From: Candidatus Sericytochromatia bacterium
Lineage (GTDB): Bacteria > Cyanobacteriota > Sericytochromatia > UBA7694 > JACMQJ01
Assembly: GCA_026004035.1 (NCBI GenBank)
Contig: BPII01000001.1
Location: forward strand, 126,312 to 190,311
Length of the DNA stretch: 64,000 nucleotides
Reading direction: 5' to 3'
Under the pieces are notes generated by a model. It saw nothing but the letters and a program-made list of their open reading frames with translations. It was not told the DNA's origin and did no database searches. Position numbers and translations under genes: made by a program. Shown in pieces: positions 10,075-21,036 of the stretch; within the stretch, counting starts at the first letter, position 1, and the number at the start of each line of letters is the position of its first letter.

Positions 10075-10617
10075 TTACACAGGTATAACCTCAATTTTAG
10101 GATCAAAACTTTCTTTTAGTATTAATGTAATAGCTGTTAAAGTAGCTAAAGTTGAACTTGGACAACTACCACAAGCACCATGATATTTTACATATAGCTT
10201 CATATCGTCGGTTAATTCTACAATCTCAAGTCCTCCTCCATCCATAGCTAAACCAGGTCTAATAGTTTCATTTAATATTTCATTTATTTTATTAATTTTT
10301 TCATTATCTATTTTTTTGTTATCATTATTTTTCAAGCCACTGCTATTTAAATTTTCTAAATTTTCTAAAATAATAGATTTAATATTATTTTCTAATTCAT
10401 CCCATGAGTAATTATCTTCTTTATTTATTGTAATCACATCATTTAAAAAGAAAACACTTTTAACTCCATTTATAGAAAATAACTTTTGAGCTAAAAGGTT
10501 ATCTTCTGTTTCTTCAATAGAGTTGTATTGCTTATAAATTTTATACTTAGAAAATTTTTCATCCAATATAAACTTTTTAGCATTTGGATTTGGTGTTAAT
10601 TCTATGTCAATATACAT
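10075..10617 (-). CDS. nfu: Nfu/NifU-type iron-sulfur scaffold
   Basis: This 180-residue protein has two domains. The N-terminal Nfu domain (about 1-85) starts MYIDIELTPNPNAKKF. The C-terminal NifU-like domain (about 110-180) carries RPGLAMDGGGLEI and the cluster-binding CxxC in GACGSCPSST. Such proteins carry or assemble 4Fe-4S clusters for delivery to apo-enzymes; complex I and other Fe-S proteins in this genome are plausible clients. The ORF is intact. The upstream gap of about 135 bases to the PATAN gene is a divergent promoter region. Confidence 0.9.
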   Translation of the reverse strand: MYIDIELTPNPNAKKFILDEKFSKYKIYKQYNSIEETEDNLLAQKLFSINGVKSVFFLNDVITINKEDNYSWDELENNIKSIILENLENLNSSGLKNNDNKKIDNEKINKINEILNETIRPGLAMDGGGLEIVELTDDMKLYVKYHGACGSCPSSTLATLTAITLILKESFDPKIEVIPV

Positions 10618-10752
10618 AAAACTCCTAACAATTAAATTACTTTTACTTTTATTTTACCAATTTTTAATTTAAAGTGTGATATTTTATATTTTAAATCATA
10701 TTATTTTATGATTAAATGTATTATGATTTTTTTATTATTTTAGAAAATTTTT

Positions 10753-11583
10753 ATGGTTACACTTCTTGAAGGAAATATAGAGCATATAACTTTGTTCAAT
10801 CTTTTACAACTTATAAAGTTAGAACAAAAGACTTGCAAAATGACTATAACTATAAAGGAATTACAACAAGAAGCTAATTTATATTTTAAATTAGGTATTA
10901 TAAAACATGCAGTTTTAAATAAATTAACTGGCAAAGATGCTGTTCATAGACTTATATGTTGGTGGACAAAAGGAGATTTTAAAATACAAGAAATAGAAAT
11001 AAGTGATATTCCACAAGAAACTATAAATGTTCCATTAGAAAGCATTCTTATGAGTGCTGCTAAGAAAACTGATGATTTAGCTGACTTAAGAAATTTAGTT
11101 CCAACATTAGAAAGCAAAATGAGTTTTACAAATGAAGCTATATATGAAATACAAAATAATTTAAATATAGAAATACCTGAATGGGTTCCTGGTTTTGTTG
11201 TAGAATTACCAATAACATTTAGCTTAGCAAAGTATTTTGATATATGCCCTTATAGCGATACTGGAGCATCTGAATGCTTAAGATATATGTTTTCTACAAA
11301 TATATTAATTCCTCATCAAAGACAAGAAGAAAACTATGCTGGAATAGATGCAATAGATTCTCTAGCATCTATAATAATGGAATATCTAGGTTTTGCTCAA
11401 AGTCAAACATTAGTTAATGAAGCAATAGAAGTTTTACAAATTGATATGACAACAAAACCGGGATTTTCACAATTGCTAGCTTTTAGTGATTATATAAGAG
11501 AAAGAGTAAGTGAGTTAATAGATGAAGATATAGCACAGGAAATAGAGTGGCGTCTTAGAGCTAGAATAACATCTTTGTCATAA
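10753..11583 (+). CDS. PATAN (DUF4388) domain protein
   Basis: In this 276-residue cytosolic protein the N-terminal 110 residues match the PATAN/DUF4388 pattern: LLEGNIEHITLFNLLQLI at the start, YFKLGIIKHAVL for the hydrophobic core, and GKDAVHRLICWWTKGDFKI. PATAN domains occur in regulators linked to small GTPases and two-component systems. The C-terminal half is helical and not recognised. Its stop codon shares one base with the start of the ABC ATPase at 11583 (TAATG), so translation is probably coupled. This suggests the PATAN protein regulates or recruits that ATPase. Two further PATAN proteins are in the window (36093 and 39501). Confidence 0.8.
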   Translation: MVTLLEGNIEHITLFNLLQLIKLEQKTCKMTITIKELQQEANLYFKLGIIKHAVLNKLTGKDAVHRLICWWTKGDFKIQEIEISDIPQETINVPLESILMSAAKKTDDLADLRNLVPTLESKMSFTNEAIYEIQNNLNIEIPEWVPGFVVELPITFSLAKYFDICPYSDTGASECLRYMFSTNILIPHQRQEENYAGIDAIDSLASIIMEYLGFAQSQTLVNEAIEVLQIDMTTKPGFSQLLAFSDYIRERVSELIDEDIAQEIEWRLRARITSLS

Positions 11584-12338
11584 TGATAAAAGTAAAGAAT
11601 CTTACAAAATCTTTTAATGATTTTATAGCAGTTAATAATATATCTTTTGAAGTTAATAAAGGTAGTATATATGGTCTTTTAGGTCCAAATGGCGCTGGAA
11701 AAACAACAACTTTAAGAATGATAGCAGGTCTTTTAAAACCAAGTTCAGGTGATATAGAAATATGTAATTTTAACAGAGATACAAATTTAAATGATTTAAA
11801 AAGAAATATTGGTTTTTTAACAGGTAGTACTTCTCTATATGGTAGATTAACTCCAATAGAAATTCTTAATTATTTTGGAACATTAAATTTTATGCCGAAA
11901 AATTTACTAAAAGAAAGAATTGATTTTATAATTGATAAATTTAAATTACACGATTTTAAAAATAAATGGTGTGAAAAACTATCTACAGGACAAAAACAAA
12001 GAGTTTCTATTGCAAGAACAATATTACATGACCCACCTGTTTTAATATTTGATGAACCTACATCAGGGTTAGACATAATGTCATCAGAAATAATACTTGA
12101 ATTTATAAAGGAAGAAAAAAAAAATGGAAAAGCAATAATATTTTCTACTCATAATATGTCAGAAGCTGGTTATTTATGTGATAAATTAGGCTTAGTTTAT
12201 AAATCTCATTTAATAGCTCAAGGAACTATTGAAGAATTAAAATCTATTACAAAAAAAGCTACTTTAAGAGAAGTTTTTTTGGATTTAATAGAAAAAAGTG
12301 AAATAAACTTTAGAAATACTCAAATTTTTAATAGTTAA
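11583..12338 (+). CDS. ABC-2 type transporter ATPase, NatA-like
   Basis: This 251-residue ATPase has Walker A GPNGAGKTTT at about 34, the signature LSTGQKQRVSIAR at about 137, Walker B VLIFDEPTSGLD at about 158, and the H-loop STHNMSEAG near 197. The architecture is that of ABC-2 exporters (NatA, CcmA, drug or polysaccharide export). No membrane permease is adjacent: downstream is the oppositely oriented menC, with an 11-base overlap of the 3' ends. The partner is therefore encoded elsewhere. It is coupled to the PATAN gene by a one-base overlap. Confidence 0.85.
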   Translation: MIKVKNLTKSFNDFIAVNNISFEVNKGSIYGLLGPNGAGKTTTLRMIAGLLKPSSGDIEICNFNRDTNLNDLKRNIGFLTGSTSLYGRLTPIEILNYFGTLNFMPKNLLKERIDFIIDKFKLHDFKNKWCEKLSTGQKQRVSIARTILHDPPVLIFDEPTSGLDIMSSEIILEFIKEEKKNGKAIIFSTHNMSEAGYLCDKLGLVYKSHLIAQGTIEELKSITKKATLREVFLDLIEKSEINFRNTQIFNS

Positions 12339-13377
12339 TTATATATGATAAATCCCATTTTAAAGATTTATCATACTTCAAGTATTCACTTTCTAATATC
12401 AAAGGTGAATTTATATTATTTTCATATAATAATCCTGTTCCTAGCCCTTGATGTAAATTATTATCAAAACAACTTGTAAATTGTGCTATTGCATTTAATC
12501 CAATATTTGATTCCAAAGCTGAAGTTATCCACCAGTCAATATTTTTTGAATTTGCTAAATCTATCCACTCTTTACAAGATTGAAATCCACCAATTAAAGT
12601 AGGTTTTAATACAATATATCTTGGTTTTATTATTTCAAGTAAAAACTTTTTACCATTTTCTGTTTTTACATTTATTAATTCTTCATCTAAAGCTATAGGT
12701 ATAGGTGAATCTTTACACAATTTTGCTAGTTTTCCCCATTGATTAGGTTTTATAGGCTGTTCTATTGAATGAATATTATATTTTGAAAATCTTTTCAATA
12801 TATCCATTGAATCTTCATATTCAAACGCTCCATTAGCATCAAGTCTTATCTCTATATCTTGATAGTTTTTTCTTATAAATTCTAAAATTTCTATCTCGGT
12901 ATCAATATTTATTCCTACTTTAATTTTTATACATTTAAAACCATTATTAATTTTTTCTTTAATTTGATTTATCATATTCTCTTTATCTGACATCCATATA
13001 AGACCATTTATTTTTATTTTAGTTTTACCTTCAAAAAAATCTGTATTAGCTATTTTTCTTATTCCTCCATATTCTAAATCTAACATTGCAGTTTCAATAG
13101 CAAAATTTAATGAAGGGTGATTTTCTATTTCAAAATCAGCTGGTATTTCTCCATTCTTATTAAATTGATTACAAAAATCTAATATAATTTTTTCAAAATC
13201 GTCAGAATAATCAATACTTAAATTTATTATTGGACTAGCTTCACCAATCCCAAATATATTTTTTTGATTATCTTTTATGATTAAAAAGTATGATATTTTA
13301 TCTAATAACTCTCCTCTAGAAGTTTTAGCTGGAATTTTAAATTTTAAATTTACTTTCTTATAGCTAATTTCTAACAT
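12328..13377 (-). CDS. menC: o-Succinylbenzoate synthase
   Basis: This 349-residue member of the enolase superfamily has a capping domain at 1-120 and a TIM barrel behind it. The barrel holds the catalytic lysine pair FKCIKIKVG (about 163-166), the metal ligands in IEIRLDANG (Asp about 191), SIEQPI (Glu about 218) and IALDEE (Asp about 243), and the second catalytic lysine in RYIVLKP (about 270). OSBS dehydrates SHCHC to o-succinylbenzoate in menaquinone synthesis. Dipeptide epimerases share this fold, but the operon with menF and menA decides for menC. The start ATG overlaps the stop of menA by seven bases. Confidence 0.88.
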   Translation of the reverse strand: MLEISYKKVNLKFKIPAKTSRGELLDKISYFLIIKDNQKNIFGIGEASPIINLSIDYSDDFEKIILDFCNQFNKNGEIPADFEIENHPSLNFAIETAMLDLEYGGIRKIANTDFFEGKTKIKINGLIWMSDKENMINQIKEKINNGFKCIKIKVGINIDTEIEILEFIRKNYQDIEIRLDANGAFEYEDSMDILKRFSKYNIHSIEQPIKPNQWGKLAKLCKDSPIPIALDEELINVKTENGKKFLLEIIKPRYIVLKPTLIGGFQSCKEWIDLANSKNIDWWITSALESNIGLNAIAQFTSCFDNNLHQGLGTGLLYENNINSPLILESEYLKYDKSLKWDLSYIINY

Positions 13378-14259
13378 AATATATTACCTATACCAAAACT
13401 AATAGAAAAAATCAATGTAGAAATAGACATTTGTTTTAATAAAGGATCTATTTCATTAGGTTTAGATCTTTTATAAATTTCAAAAGCATTTTTTTACTAT
13501 AAATGGAATACTTATTAAAAATAGAAATTGAAAATAAGATTTAAAGTTTATATATGTATATAAAAAAGCAAATAATATTCCAAATAATAATAAAAAATAA
13601 TGGTAAATCTTAGCTTTTTTTAGTCCTATTCTTACAGGTATAGAATTTTTACCTGATTTTTTGTCAGACTCTATATCTCTAATATTGTTTATATTTAAAA
13701 CAGCAGTTGAAAATAATCCAATTGAGGTAGAAATTAATAACAAATCATAATTAAAATTTTCAGTTAATAAAAAATATGTTCCTATTACAGAAACTAGACC
13801 AAAAAAAATAAATACAGATAAATCACCTAATCCTATATATCCATATGGTTTCCTACCTATTGTATAAGTTATTGCTGCTATTATAGCTAATATACCAAGT
13901 GGAGCAAAAATAAATAAGTTTTTATCATATATTAAAAAAAATCCACTTATTAAAGATAAAATTGTAAAGACAATTATAGCTTTTTTCATATTTTTTGGTG
14001 ATATATCACCACTTTGAACAGTTCTTGATGGCCCTAATCTTTCTTTATTATCTATACCATTTACAAAATCACCATAGTCATTTGCTAAATTAGAAAGTAT
14101 TTGAAGAAATAAAGTTGTGATTATACATAAAATAGATGTTTTTAAATTATAGTATCCATTTGAATATGCTAAAAAAATTGAAAGTAATATACCTGATAAA
14201 GAAAGAGGTAAAGTTCTTAATCTAAATGCTTTAATCCAAACTTTTATATTCAATATCAA
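13371..14259 (-). CDS. menA: 1,4-Dihydroxy-2-naphthoate prenyltransferase (one insertion)
   Basis: This integral membrane prenyltransferase of the UbiA family attaches the polyprenyl tail to DHNA. The first Asp-rich motif is NLANDYGDFVNGID (about 58-71); the second is NNIRDIESDKKSGK (about 190-203). Eight or so hydrophobic segments are visible. I place the start at the TTG at 14259, whose bases overlap the menF stop (TTGA), because the codons further upstream lie inside menF. Near the end an extra base in the T run at 13489-13495 (plus strand) breaks the frame. Removing it extends the protein by about 40 residues to a TAG that overlaps the menC start. The polyprenyl donor could come from the ispA-like gene at 27851. 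Confidence 0.87.
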
Positions 14260-15437
14260 ATCATGCTTTCTATTACAGATAATAAAGTTTGAGATTTTAA
14301 TTCTGTTTCCATCCATTCTTTTTCTGGAATAGAACCTTTTAAAATACCTGCACCAACATATAAATAAGCAATATCTTTATAAAATTGTAAGCAACGAAGA
14401 TTTACATATAAATTAGATTTATTTTTTTCTATATTTAGGGGTCCTAAAAAACCACAATAAAACTCTCTTTTATGTAACTCATTTTCTAAAATAAATGATA
14501 ATGCTTCCTTTACAGGTGTGCCTAAAACTGCAGGTGTAGGATTTATCATCTTTAATAATTTTGAAGCATATTGATTAGGTTTATTAGAATCAAATTCAAA
14601 TAAAGTTCTTAAATGTATAACACTTCCAGCTACTATATTTCTTGTAACTTCAGAATAATTTTCTACATTAATTTTTTTTAATGCATCTTTTATATATATA
14701 GAAACATATTTTTGCTCTTCTATTTCTTTATCACTCCATTTAATATTTTCTAAATCAATACCTTCATAATAACTTTGAGTTGAAGCTAAAGACATAGTTT
14801 TGATTTTATTGTTTTCTAATCCTAAAAGTAATTCTGGTGTAGCTCCTAACCAAAACCCTAATTCTGGAGAAAAGAAAATATATATAAAAGCAGAGTCATT
14901 ATATTTAGCACATAATAAATTAAATAATTGTAAAGGAGAAAAATTTTTTGGTAACTTTTTTTCCTTTATTCTTGAAATAACAACTTTATTTAAGTTGGAA
15001 TTATCTATTTCAGCCAAAACTTTATTTACTAAAAATATGAAATCTTCTTTTTTACATTTTTCAAAAAACTTTTCTTGATTTATTTTGTCTGTATATTTAT
15101 ATAAACTATCTTCAAGTAACAATTCAATTAAATTCAAGTCTAAATTATTATTTACAACCTTATTATTTAACATTAAAAAGTCAGGTCTTAATATATAAGA
15201 AAGATTTGTATTTTCTATTTGAAAAGGTGAGAAACAGAATCCTTTCATTCTAAAACTAACTTTTTCTTTCTTAAGATTGTTTGATGTGTCAATTATAAAA
15301 TTTTTATCATTTGAATATGGTTCTTTCCATAATGCAAAAGAATAAGAATTTTTTAATGAATGATTTATCAAAGATAATAATAGCTCATTACTTGATAATT
15401 TATTTTTATTTAATGATTTTTCAACATTTATAATCAT
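14256..15437 (-). CDS. menF: Isochorismate synthase
   Basis: This 393-residue chorismate-binding enzyme makes isochorismate, the first committed step to menaquinone. The C-terminal catalytic domain shows NLNKVVISRIKEK (about 145), LGATPELLLG (about 198), STQSYYEG, VAGSVIHLRTLFEF (about 270), MINPTPAVLGTPV (about 293) and a terminal YVGAGILKGSIPEKEW (about 360). These are shared with EntC/PchA, and the following menA and menC place it in menaquinone synthesis. It is first in a tightly overlapping menF-menA-menC operon. The ORF is intact. Confidence 0.9.
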   Translation of the reverse strand: MIINVEKSLNKNKLSSNELLLSLINHSLKNSYSFALWKEPYSNDKNFIIDTSNNLKKEKVSFRMKGFCFSPFQIENTNLSYILRPDFLMLNNKVVNNNLDLNLIELLLEDSLYKYTDKINQEKFFEKCKKEDFIFLVNKVLAEIDNSNLNKVVISRIKEKKLPKNFSPLQLFNLLCAKYNDSAFIYIFFSPELGFWLGATPELLLGLENNKIKTMSLASTQSYYEGIDLENIKWSDKEIEEQKYVSIYIKDALKKINVENYSEVTRNIVAGSVIHLRTLFEFDSNKPNQYASKLLKMINPTPAVLGTPVKEALSFILENELHKREFYCGFLGPLNIEKNKSNLYVNLRCLQFYKDIAYLYVGAGILKGSIPEKEWMETELKSQTLLSVIESMI

Positions 15438-15684
15438 ATCAAAATAAACCTGTTTAATTATTTACTTAATATAAATAATATCTATTAAGTCAATATTATG
15501 ATTATTTGGTTAATAAAAATTTTATTAGGATATTCTCACCTCCGCGACAAAAATTTAGAAACAAGGTGGTATAGACACATTTATAAAGTTTAGTCAATAC
15601 ATAGATGCATACAATACAAATGTAACAAGATATAAAAGATAGTAAAGTGAAACAATGTGCAGTATATGCATTAGTAGGAGTAGA

Positions 15685-16110
15685 TTATAATGCAAATAAA
15701 AAAATAATAGGTTTTAATAATAGAGAGTTATCAAGAAATTTGAAATCAATAGATAAAATGTTTTTGGGATTTTTATACACTCTATATAAATTATTATTCT
15801 TTTTTAAAGCCTTTTCTAAAACTTTTAAACCAACATCTAAACGTCTTTTTATACTTGAACCATCTAATCCTGTAACTAAACCTAACAAATCGTATGTTAA
15901 TCCAGATTTTAAACTGAACAATACTAATAATAATAAGTCTTCTTTTATAATTGATTTATTCTTCGCTGATCTTTGAATAAATCTAATAACTTTAATTTTC
16001 GTTTCAATATTTGTATGACATCTTTAAATTTCGCAAAACTTGATGATAAATTAAATAGAATAAAAGTATTCTCTATTATTAATTATAAACGTAGAACTCA
16101 TAATGAAAAA
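15685..16110 (-). pseudogene. Decayed IS5-like transposase, N-terminal part
   Basis: Frames on the minus strand give FKDVIQILKRKLKLLDLF, then, after a frameshift near 15950, SIIKEDLLLLVLFSLKSGL, then YDLLGLVTGLDGSSIKRRLD. The last part resembles the helix-turn-helix found before the DDE domain in IS5-like (DDE_Tnp_4) transposases. The segment SIIKEDLLLLV matches SIIEKEEELLLLV of the remnant at 50.4 kb, so both come from one family. The catalytic DDE part is missing here. Confidence 0.55.
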
Positions 16111-16230
16111 TTACTTAAACTATTTTTATTTAAGTTTGACATTGAACCTAACTTTATAATAAATCAAAAAAACTAGAATTATTGAATTATGGTACTATTT
16201 CCGTTTAAATTATGTTCACAGTATTGAGTA

Positions 16231-16257
16231 CACTATCAATTTAATAAATTGGTATAA
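16231..16257. repeat. Dispersed hairpin repeat, copy 1
   Basis: CACTATCAATTTAATAAATT and the following GGTAT are repeated at 59282-59307 with one extra T. The core ATCAATTT / AAATTGGT can pair (one G-T). Both copies lie beside decayed mobile DNA. Confidence 0.45.
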
Positions 16258-16382
16258 CCTTAATGACTTTGAAAAGAATACATAATTTTACAATATTTCA
16301 TTTGTCTTTACAATCAATAAAGTTAGGTTTTGTACTATAATTTTAAATTTAGGTATAACAAAACTTATAATTTAATATTTAA

Positions 16383-18081
16383 ATGATAAAAAAATTATTC
16401 ATAGAAAATTTTATTTTAATAGATAACTTAGAAATAAATTTTGATAAAGGTTTAACTGTTTTGATTGGAGAGACAGGGGCAGGGAAATCTTTAATTATAT
16501 CATCTATAGAATCTTTACTAGGAGGTAAAACTAATTATGATTGTATTGGAAATTATAAAGATTATTCATATATAGAAGGAGTTTTTTTGTTAAATGATAA
16601 TGCTAAAAGATTTTTAAAAGAAAATGATTTTGATGAATTTGATAATGAAGTTATTATAAGTAAAACTATAAGAAAGTCTTCAAGTAAGTATAGAATAAAT
16701 GGTATTTTAGTCAATAATAATTTAGTAAAAAAATTATCTGAAAACATTATAGATATAATAGGACAACATGAAAATCAGTATTTATTTAAATCAGAAAAAC
16801 ATATACATTTTTTAGATTCATTAGGAGATGAAGAACATAAAATACTACTTGAAGAATTAAAAAGTTTATACAATAAAATAATTTCTTTAAAAAAAGAACA
16901 TGATTTTTTATGTAAAGAAATCTTAGAAAATAAAAGATTATTAGACTTTTATAAATTTCAATTAAATGAAATAGTTGAAGCTAATCTAAAATTAAATGAA
17001 GATTTGGAATTAAAAGAAGAAAGAGAAATATTAGTAAATTCTCAAGAAATAATTACTATACTAAGTAAAGCGTATAATAATATTTATAGCTCAAATGAAT
17101 ATTCTATAATTGATAGCTTGTCTAAATTGACAAAAGAAATTTATAGTATTTCTAAATTTTCTAGTGATATAGAAAAAATTTGTATTGAACTAGATAATAT
17201 TACAGATAATTTAAAAGAAATATCAAGAAGTATAAGATTTAAATTAGAAAGTATAGAAACAAATCCTAATAGGCTTATAGAAGTTGAAGATAGATTAAAC
17301 ATCATAAATAATTTGAAAAAAAAATATGGTAATACAATAGAAGAGATACTAAATTTTTCAGTAGATTTGAAAAATAAGTTGTTACTAATAGAAAGCAGTG
17401 ATGAAAAAATAGATAATCTTTATAAAGAAATTACTAATTTAGAGAATGAATATGCTCTCTTAGCAAAGAAACTTTCTAAGAATAGAAAAAATATTGCAAA
17501 AAAAGCTTGAGAAAGAAATATTAAATGAATTTAAAGAACTTGCAATGGAAAATATATTATTTAAAGTTAATTTTTTAGAAAAATCTTCTTCTGAAAATGG
17601 AATTGATGATATAGAGTTTTTAATAAGAACAAATGTTGGTGATGATTTAAAAGCTTTATCAAAAATAGCTTCTGGTGGTGAAGTTTCAAGAATAATGTTA
17701 GCTTTACAAATAGTAATAAATAAGAATAATAATGTTTCTACACTTATATTTGATGAAATAGATACAGGTATAAGTGGAAAAGCTAGTTTAAATGTTTCCA
17801 AAAAACTTAATAAATTATCTCTAAATAATCAAGTTATATGCATAACTCATTTACCAATAGTTGCAGCTATGGCAGATAACCATTTTTGGATAGAAAAACA
17901 TTTAATAAATAATACTACAAAAATAAATGTTACTAAGTTAAATAATCAAAATAAGATAGAAAAAATAGCTAATATGAGTAGTGGAATAATAAATGATAAA
18001 ACATTAAAATATGCTAAAGAAATATGTTTAAAAGCAGAAGATTACAAAAAATCCTTACTAGAATTTACATTTTCAAAGTAG
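16383..18081 (+). CDS. recN: DNA repair protein RecN (one insertion)
   Basis: This SMC-like ATPase for double-strand break repair is about 565 residues long after correction. The N-terminal head has Walker [11 protein letters not shown] (about 27-36), and [13 protein letters not shown] (about 122) is a strong RecN hallmark. Long coiled coils follow (about 160-360). The C-terminal head has [15 protein letters not shown] (signature) and [13 protein letters not shown] (Walker B and D-loop), then ICITHLP. An extra A in the run at 17498-17504 splits it into two frames; without it the text reads [14 protein letters not shown] without a break. The start is the ATG at 16383, with no strong ribosome binding site. 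The 3' end overlaps the oppositely oriented kinase gene by 17 bases. Confidence 0.92.
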
Positions 18082-20678
18082 CATATTTTTTTAATATATT
18101 CTGTAATTTTTCTATAGATATTGGTTTACTTATGTAATCATCCATACCTACTTCAAAACATTTGTTTATATCTTCTTGCATTGCATTAGCAGTCATTGCT
18201 ATTATTTTAGGCCTTTGAGTATTGTAAGTATCTATTATATATTTAGTAGCCTCTAATCCATCCATTTCAGGCATTTGAATATCCATAAAAATAATATCAT
18301 ATTTATTATTTTTTAGTTTTTCTATTACTTCTAAACCATTATTAGCTATATCTATTTTATAACCTAATTTTTCAAATATTTTATTAGCTAACTTTTGATT
18401 TACCAAATTATCTTCAGCAACTAGAATATTTAATAAATAATTTTTTCCAATATTAGATTCTATTTTTGTAAAAACTTGTCTTTGATTTTTTATAACATTT
18501 TCTGTTTTTAATAATATTTTATAAATAATATTAAATAAAGTTGATTGTTTTACTGGCTTATACAAGTAATCATTTATTAATCCTTCTTGGATATACATAT
18601 TGTAATTAAAATTGCTTAAAGATGTTAATAATATTATGTAGATATTTTTATTTAAATTTTTTACGTTTGATGAAAAATCTAATCCGTCCATTTCTGGCAT
18701 TTGCATATCTGTTATAATAATTTCTACTTTATTATTATTTAAATAATTTAAAGCATCACTAGGACTATTAAAAGTAATATTTTCAACACCCCAGTTTTTC
18801 ATTTGAGAAGAAAGAACTTTCAAATTTGTTAAATTATCATCTAATATTAAAACTTTTTTACCTTTAAGTTTTTCTTCTTTATTACTTATAAACATTGTTG
18901 GTAACTTATGATGATATTCTGTATTTATAGTAAAGATAAACTCTGAACCTTTACCTACCATACTTTCAACATAAATATTTCCTCCCATTGCTTCTACTAT
19001 TTTTTTACAAATAGCTAATCCTAATCCTGTTCCTCCATACTTACGACTAGTGGATGAGTCAGCTTGGGTAAAGGCAGAAAAAAGTTTTGGTATTACATTG
19101 ATGTCAATTCCTATACCTGTATCTTGTTACTCTAAACTCTATTTCAGCATTTTTATTATCTTTGCTTTTTAAGTTTTACTGAAACAAATATTTCTCCTTT
19201 TTCTGTAAATTTTATGGAATTACCTATTAAATTAAATAATACCTGCCTTAATCTTTGTTTATCATTTACTATTAATTTTGGCACATTTTCTTCTACATAG
19301 TATATTAAATCAATATTTTTTTCATTTGCTTTACTAGATAAAACTTTCAAATACTTCTTCTATTGTCTCTTCTAAATCAAATTGTTCTTTATGCAATTCC
19401 ATATTTCCAGAGTCAAGTTTAGAAAAATCTAGAATATCATTAATAACATTTAGAAGAGTATCTCCACTTAATTTTATTGTTTCAACAAAATCTCTTTGTT
19501 CTTTGTCCAAAATTGGTATTAAGTAGTAAAAATCAGTCATACCTATAATCCCATTTAATGGGGTTCTTATTTCATGACTCATGGTAGCCAGAAAAATCTG
19601 ATTTTGCTTTTGCTGAATTTTCAGCTTCTTCTTTAGCTTTTATGATTTCTTGTTCAGCAATTTTTTTATCTGTAATATCTTTTGAGTAAACAGCAACTCC
19701 TATTATTTCATCACCAGACTTTACAGGTGTAAAAATAACTTCAGTATAATAATATTTTCCTTCAAAGAATGTCTTTTCTTCAGTAATAAGTTGTTCTCCA
19801 TTTAGTGCTTTTTGGTAATATTCTTTCCATTGCTTGAAGTTATTTTCTAAAATATTTTTTATATTAAAACCTAAATATACTTCTTTACCAAAATAAGAAC
19901 TAAAGTTTTTCTTGAAAATACTATTATAATAAATAATATTATAGTCTTTATCTATTAGCCATATAGAAGCATTAGCACCTTCTAATATAGCATTTATTTT
20001 TGCATTATCTTCTTCCAAATTGTTTTGCAAATCTTTTAATCTTTCAATAGAGAATTCCAATTCAGAACTTTTTATTTCTAATTCTTGATTTTTACTTTCT
20101 AAATCAAGACTAAATTTACTTATTTGTTTTTCCATAGGCTTAAATATAAATAATATTTGTAAGACTAAGGTTATTATTAACATAAAAAAAGAAATAATTA
20201 GAAAATTAATAAAATTGCGATTATTTCTATTGTAATCTTTTTCTAAAGAAAGTAAAAGTATTTCTAATTTATCAATTAAAGATTTACTACTTATAAATAT
20301 TTTTTTTAGCTCTAAGTTTAGATATACTGTGTCATTATTTAATAATTTTTTTGTAGAATAAAATAAATTATTTATTTCATAGTTTATACTCTCATCTAAC
20401 TTATATTCTTTTACTAAACTTTCATAACTTGAATATAAAATATCATATTCTTTAAAAAATTCTTGTTTGCTAATATTTTCTGATAAATACAAATTAATAT
20501 ATACAGAAAGTTTCGATATTAAAGTTCTTTGATGTGAAATATTTTCTAATGAGTTAATTAAATTATTATTATAACTTATATATTTAAAAGAAACAGAAAC
20601 ATTTACTAAAAATACTAAAATTGTTATTAAAACTGCTATAGCATATTTATATGTTATATATTTACTGATATTATTCAT
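18065..20678 (-). CDS. Hybrid sensor histidine kinase with two receiver domains (four insertions)
   Basis: After correction this is one protein of about 870 residues. Two membrane helices (about 12-33 and 157-180) flank an extracytoplasmic helical sensor. A coiled coil and a PAS domain (about 230-345, [13 protein letters not shown]) follow. HisKA carries the phosphorylated His in [12 protein letters not shown]. The HATPase domain shows [20 protein letters not shown] and [12 protein letters not shown]. Two receiver domains follow, with phospho-Asp in [13 protein letters not shown] and [13 protein letters not shown]. Extra bases at about 19595, 19342, 19168 and 19127 split the gene; each removal restores family sequence. 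It is a membrane sensor with an internal phosphorelay. No output gene is adjacent: recN faces it and gshA is divergent. Confidence 0.88.
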
Positions 20679-21036
20679 TTACAAAAAAACAAGCTGGAAA
20701 TAATATTATAGCAGTAAAATATATTTATATGCAATTAGAAAAACAAAAATTTTATATAAATTTTACGAAAAATAAACCAGAAGGTTCTCCGGTACTGATC
20801 TAATGTTATTTTTTGATAAGCTTAAAATCTATTAATAGTAAGCATTTTAAAGATTTATATTAAAATATACTTTAAATTTAGTATTTACCATCGTTTAAAG
20901 GTAATTTTTTATATAACTCAATCCCAGTGCCTATACTTTTGGTTAATAATTAATTTCATTGTTAGGGCTCTAAAAATCATTTTTATATTTTTAATTTTTT
21001 AGATATACTAATAAAAGTATATTTATTTAATATAAA
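20679..21036. other. Divergent intergenic region with MITE-like copy
   Basis: About 360 bases between the kinase and gshA hold the MITE-like element at 20791-20931. I see no other coding sequence. TATACT and AATATAAAATG lie just before gshA, but no clear -35 box was found. Confidence 0.5.
20791..20931 (+). mobile_element. MITE-like repeat, copy 2
   Basis: This 141-bp copy starts GGTACTGATCTAATGTTATT and ends AACTCAATCCCAGTGCC. It is in reverse orientation to copy 1 at 8051-8191. The left end is slightly degenerate (GGTACTGATC against GGCACTGGGC in the others). It lies in the promoter region of gshA and may influence its expression. Confidence 0.7.

Larger units (their letters stand above)
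15438..16382. other. Gene-poor region with insertion sequence debris
   Basis: About 945 bases between menF and recN carry no intact gene. On the minus strand at about 15685-16110 is a decayed IS5-like transposase N-terminus. On the plus strand at about 15646-15722 a short frame (AVYALVGVDYNANKKIIGF) looks like a fragment of another transposase, but this is uncertain. A hairpin repeat lies at 16231-16257. Confidence 0.6.

Noticed and set aside
15646..15976. Plus-strand frame starting MKQCAVYALVGVD as a gene
   Set aside because: Only the first 20 residues look protein-like; the rest is antisense to the IS5-like remnant. I kept it only as a possible transposase fragment.
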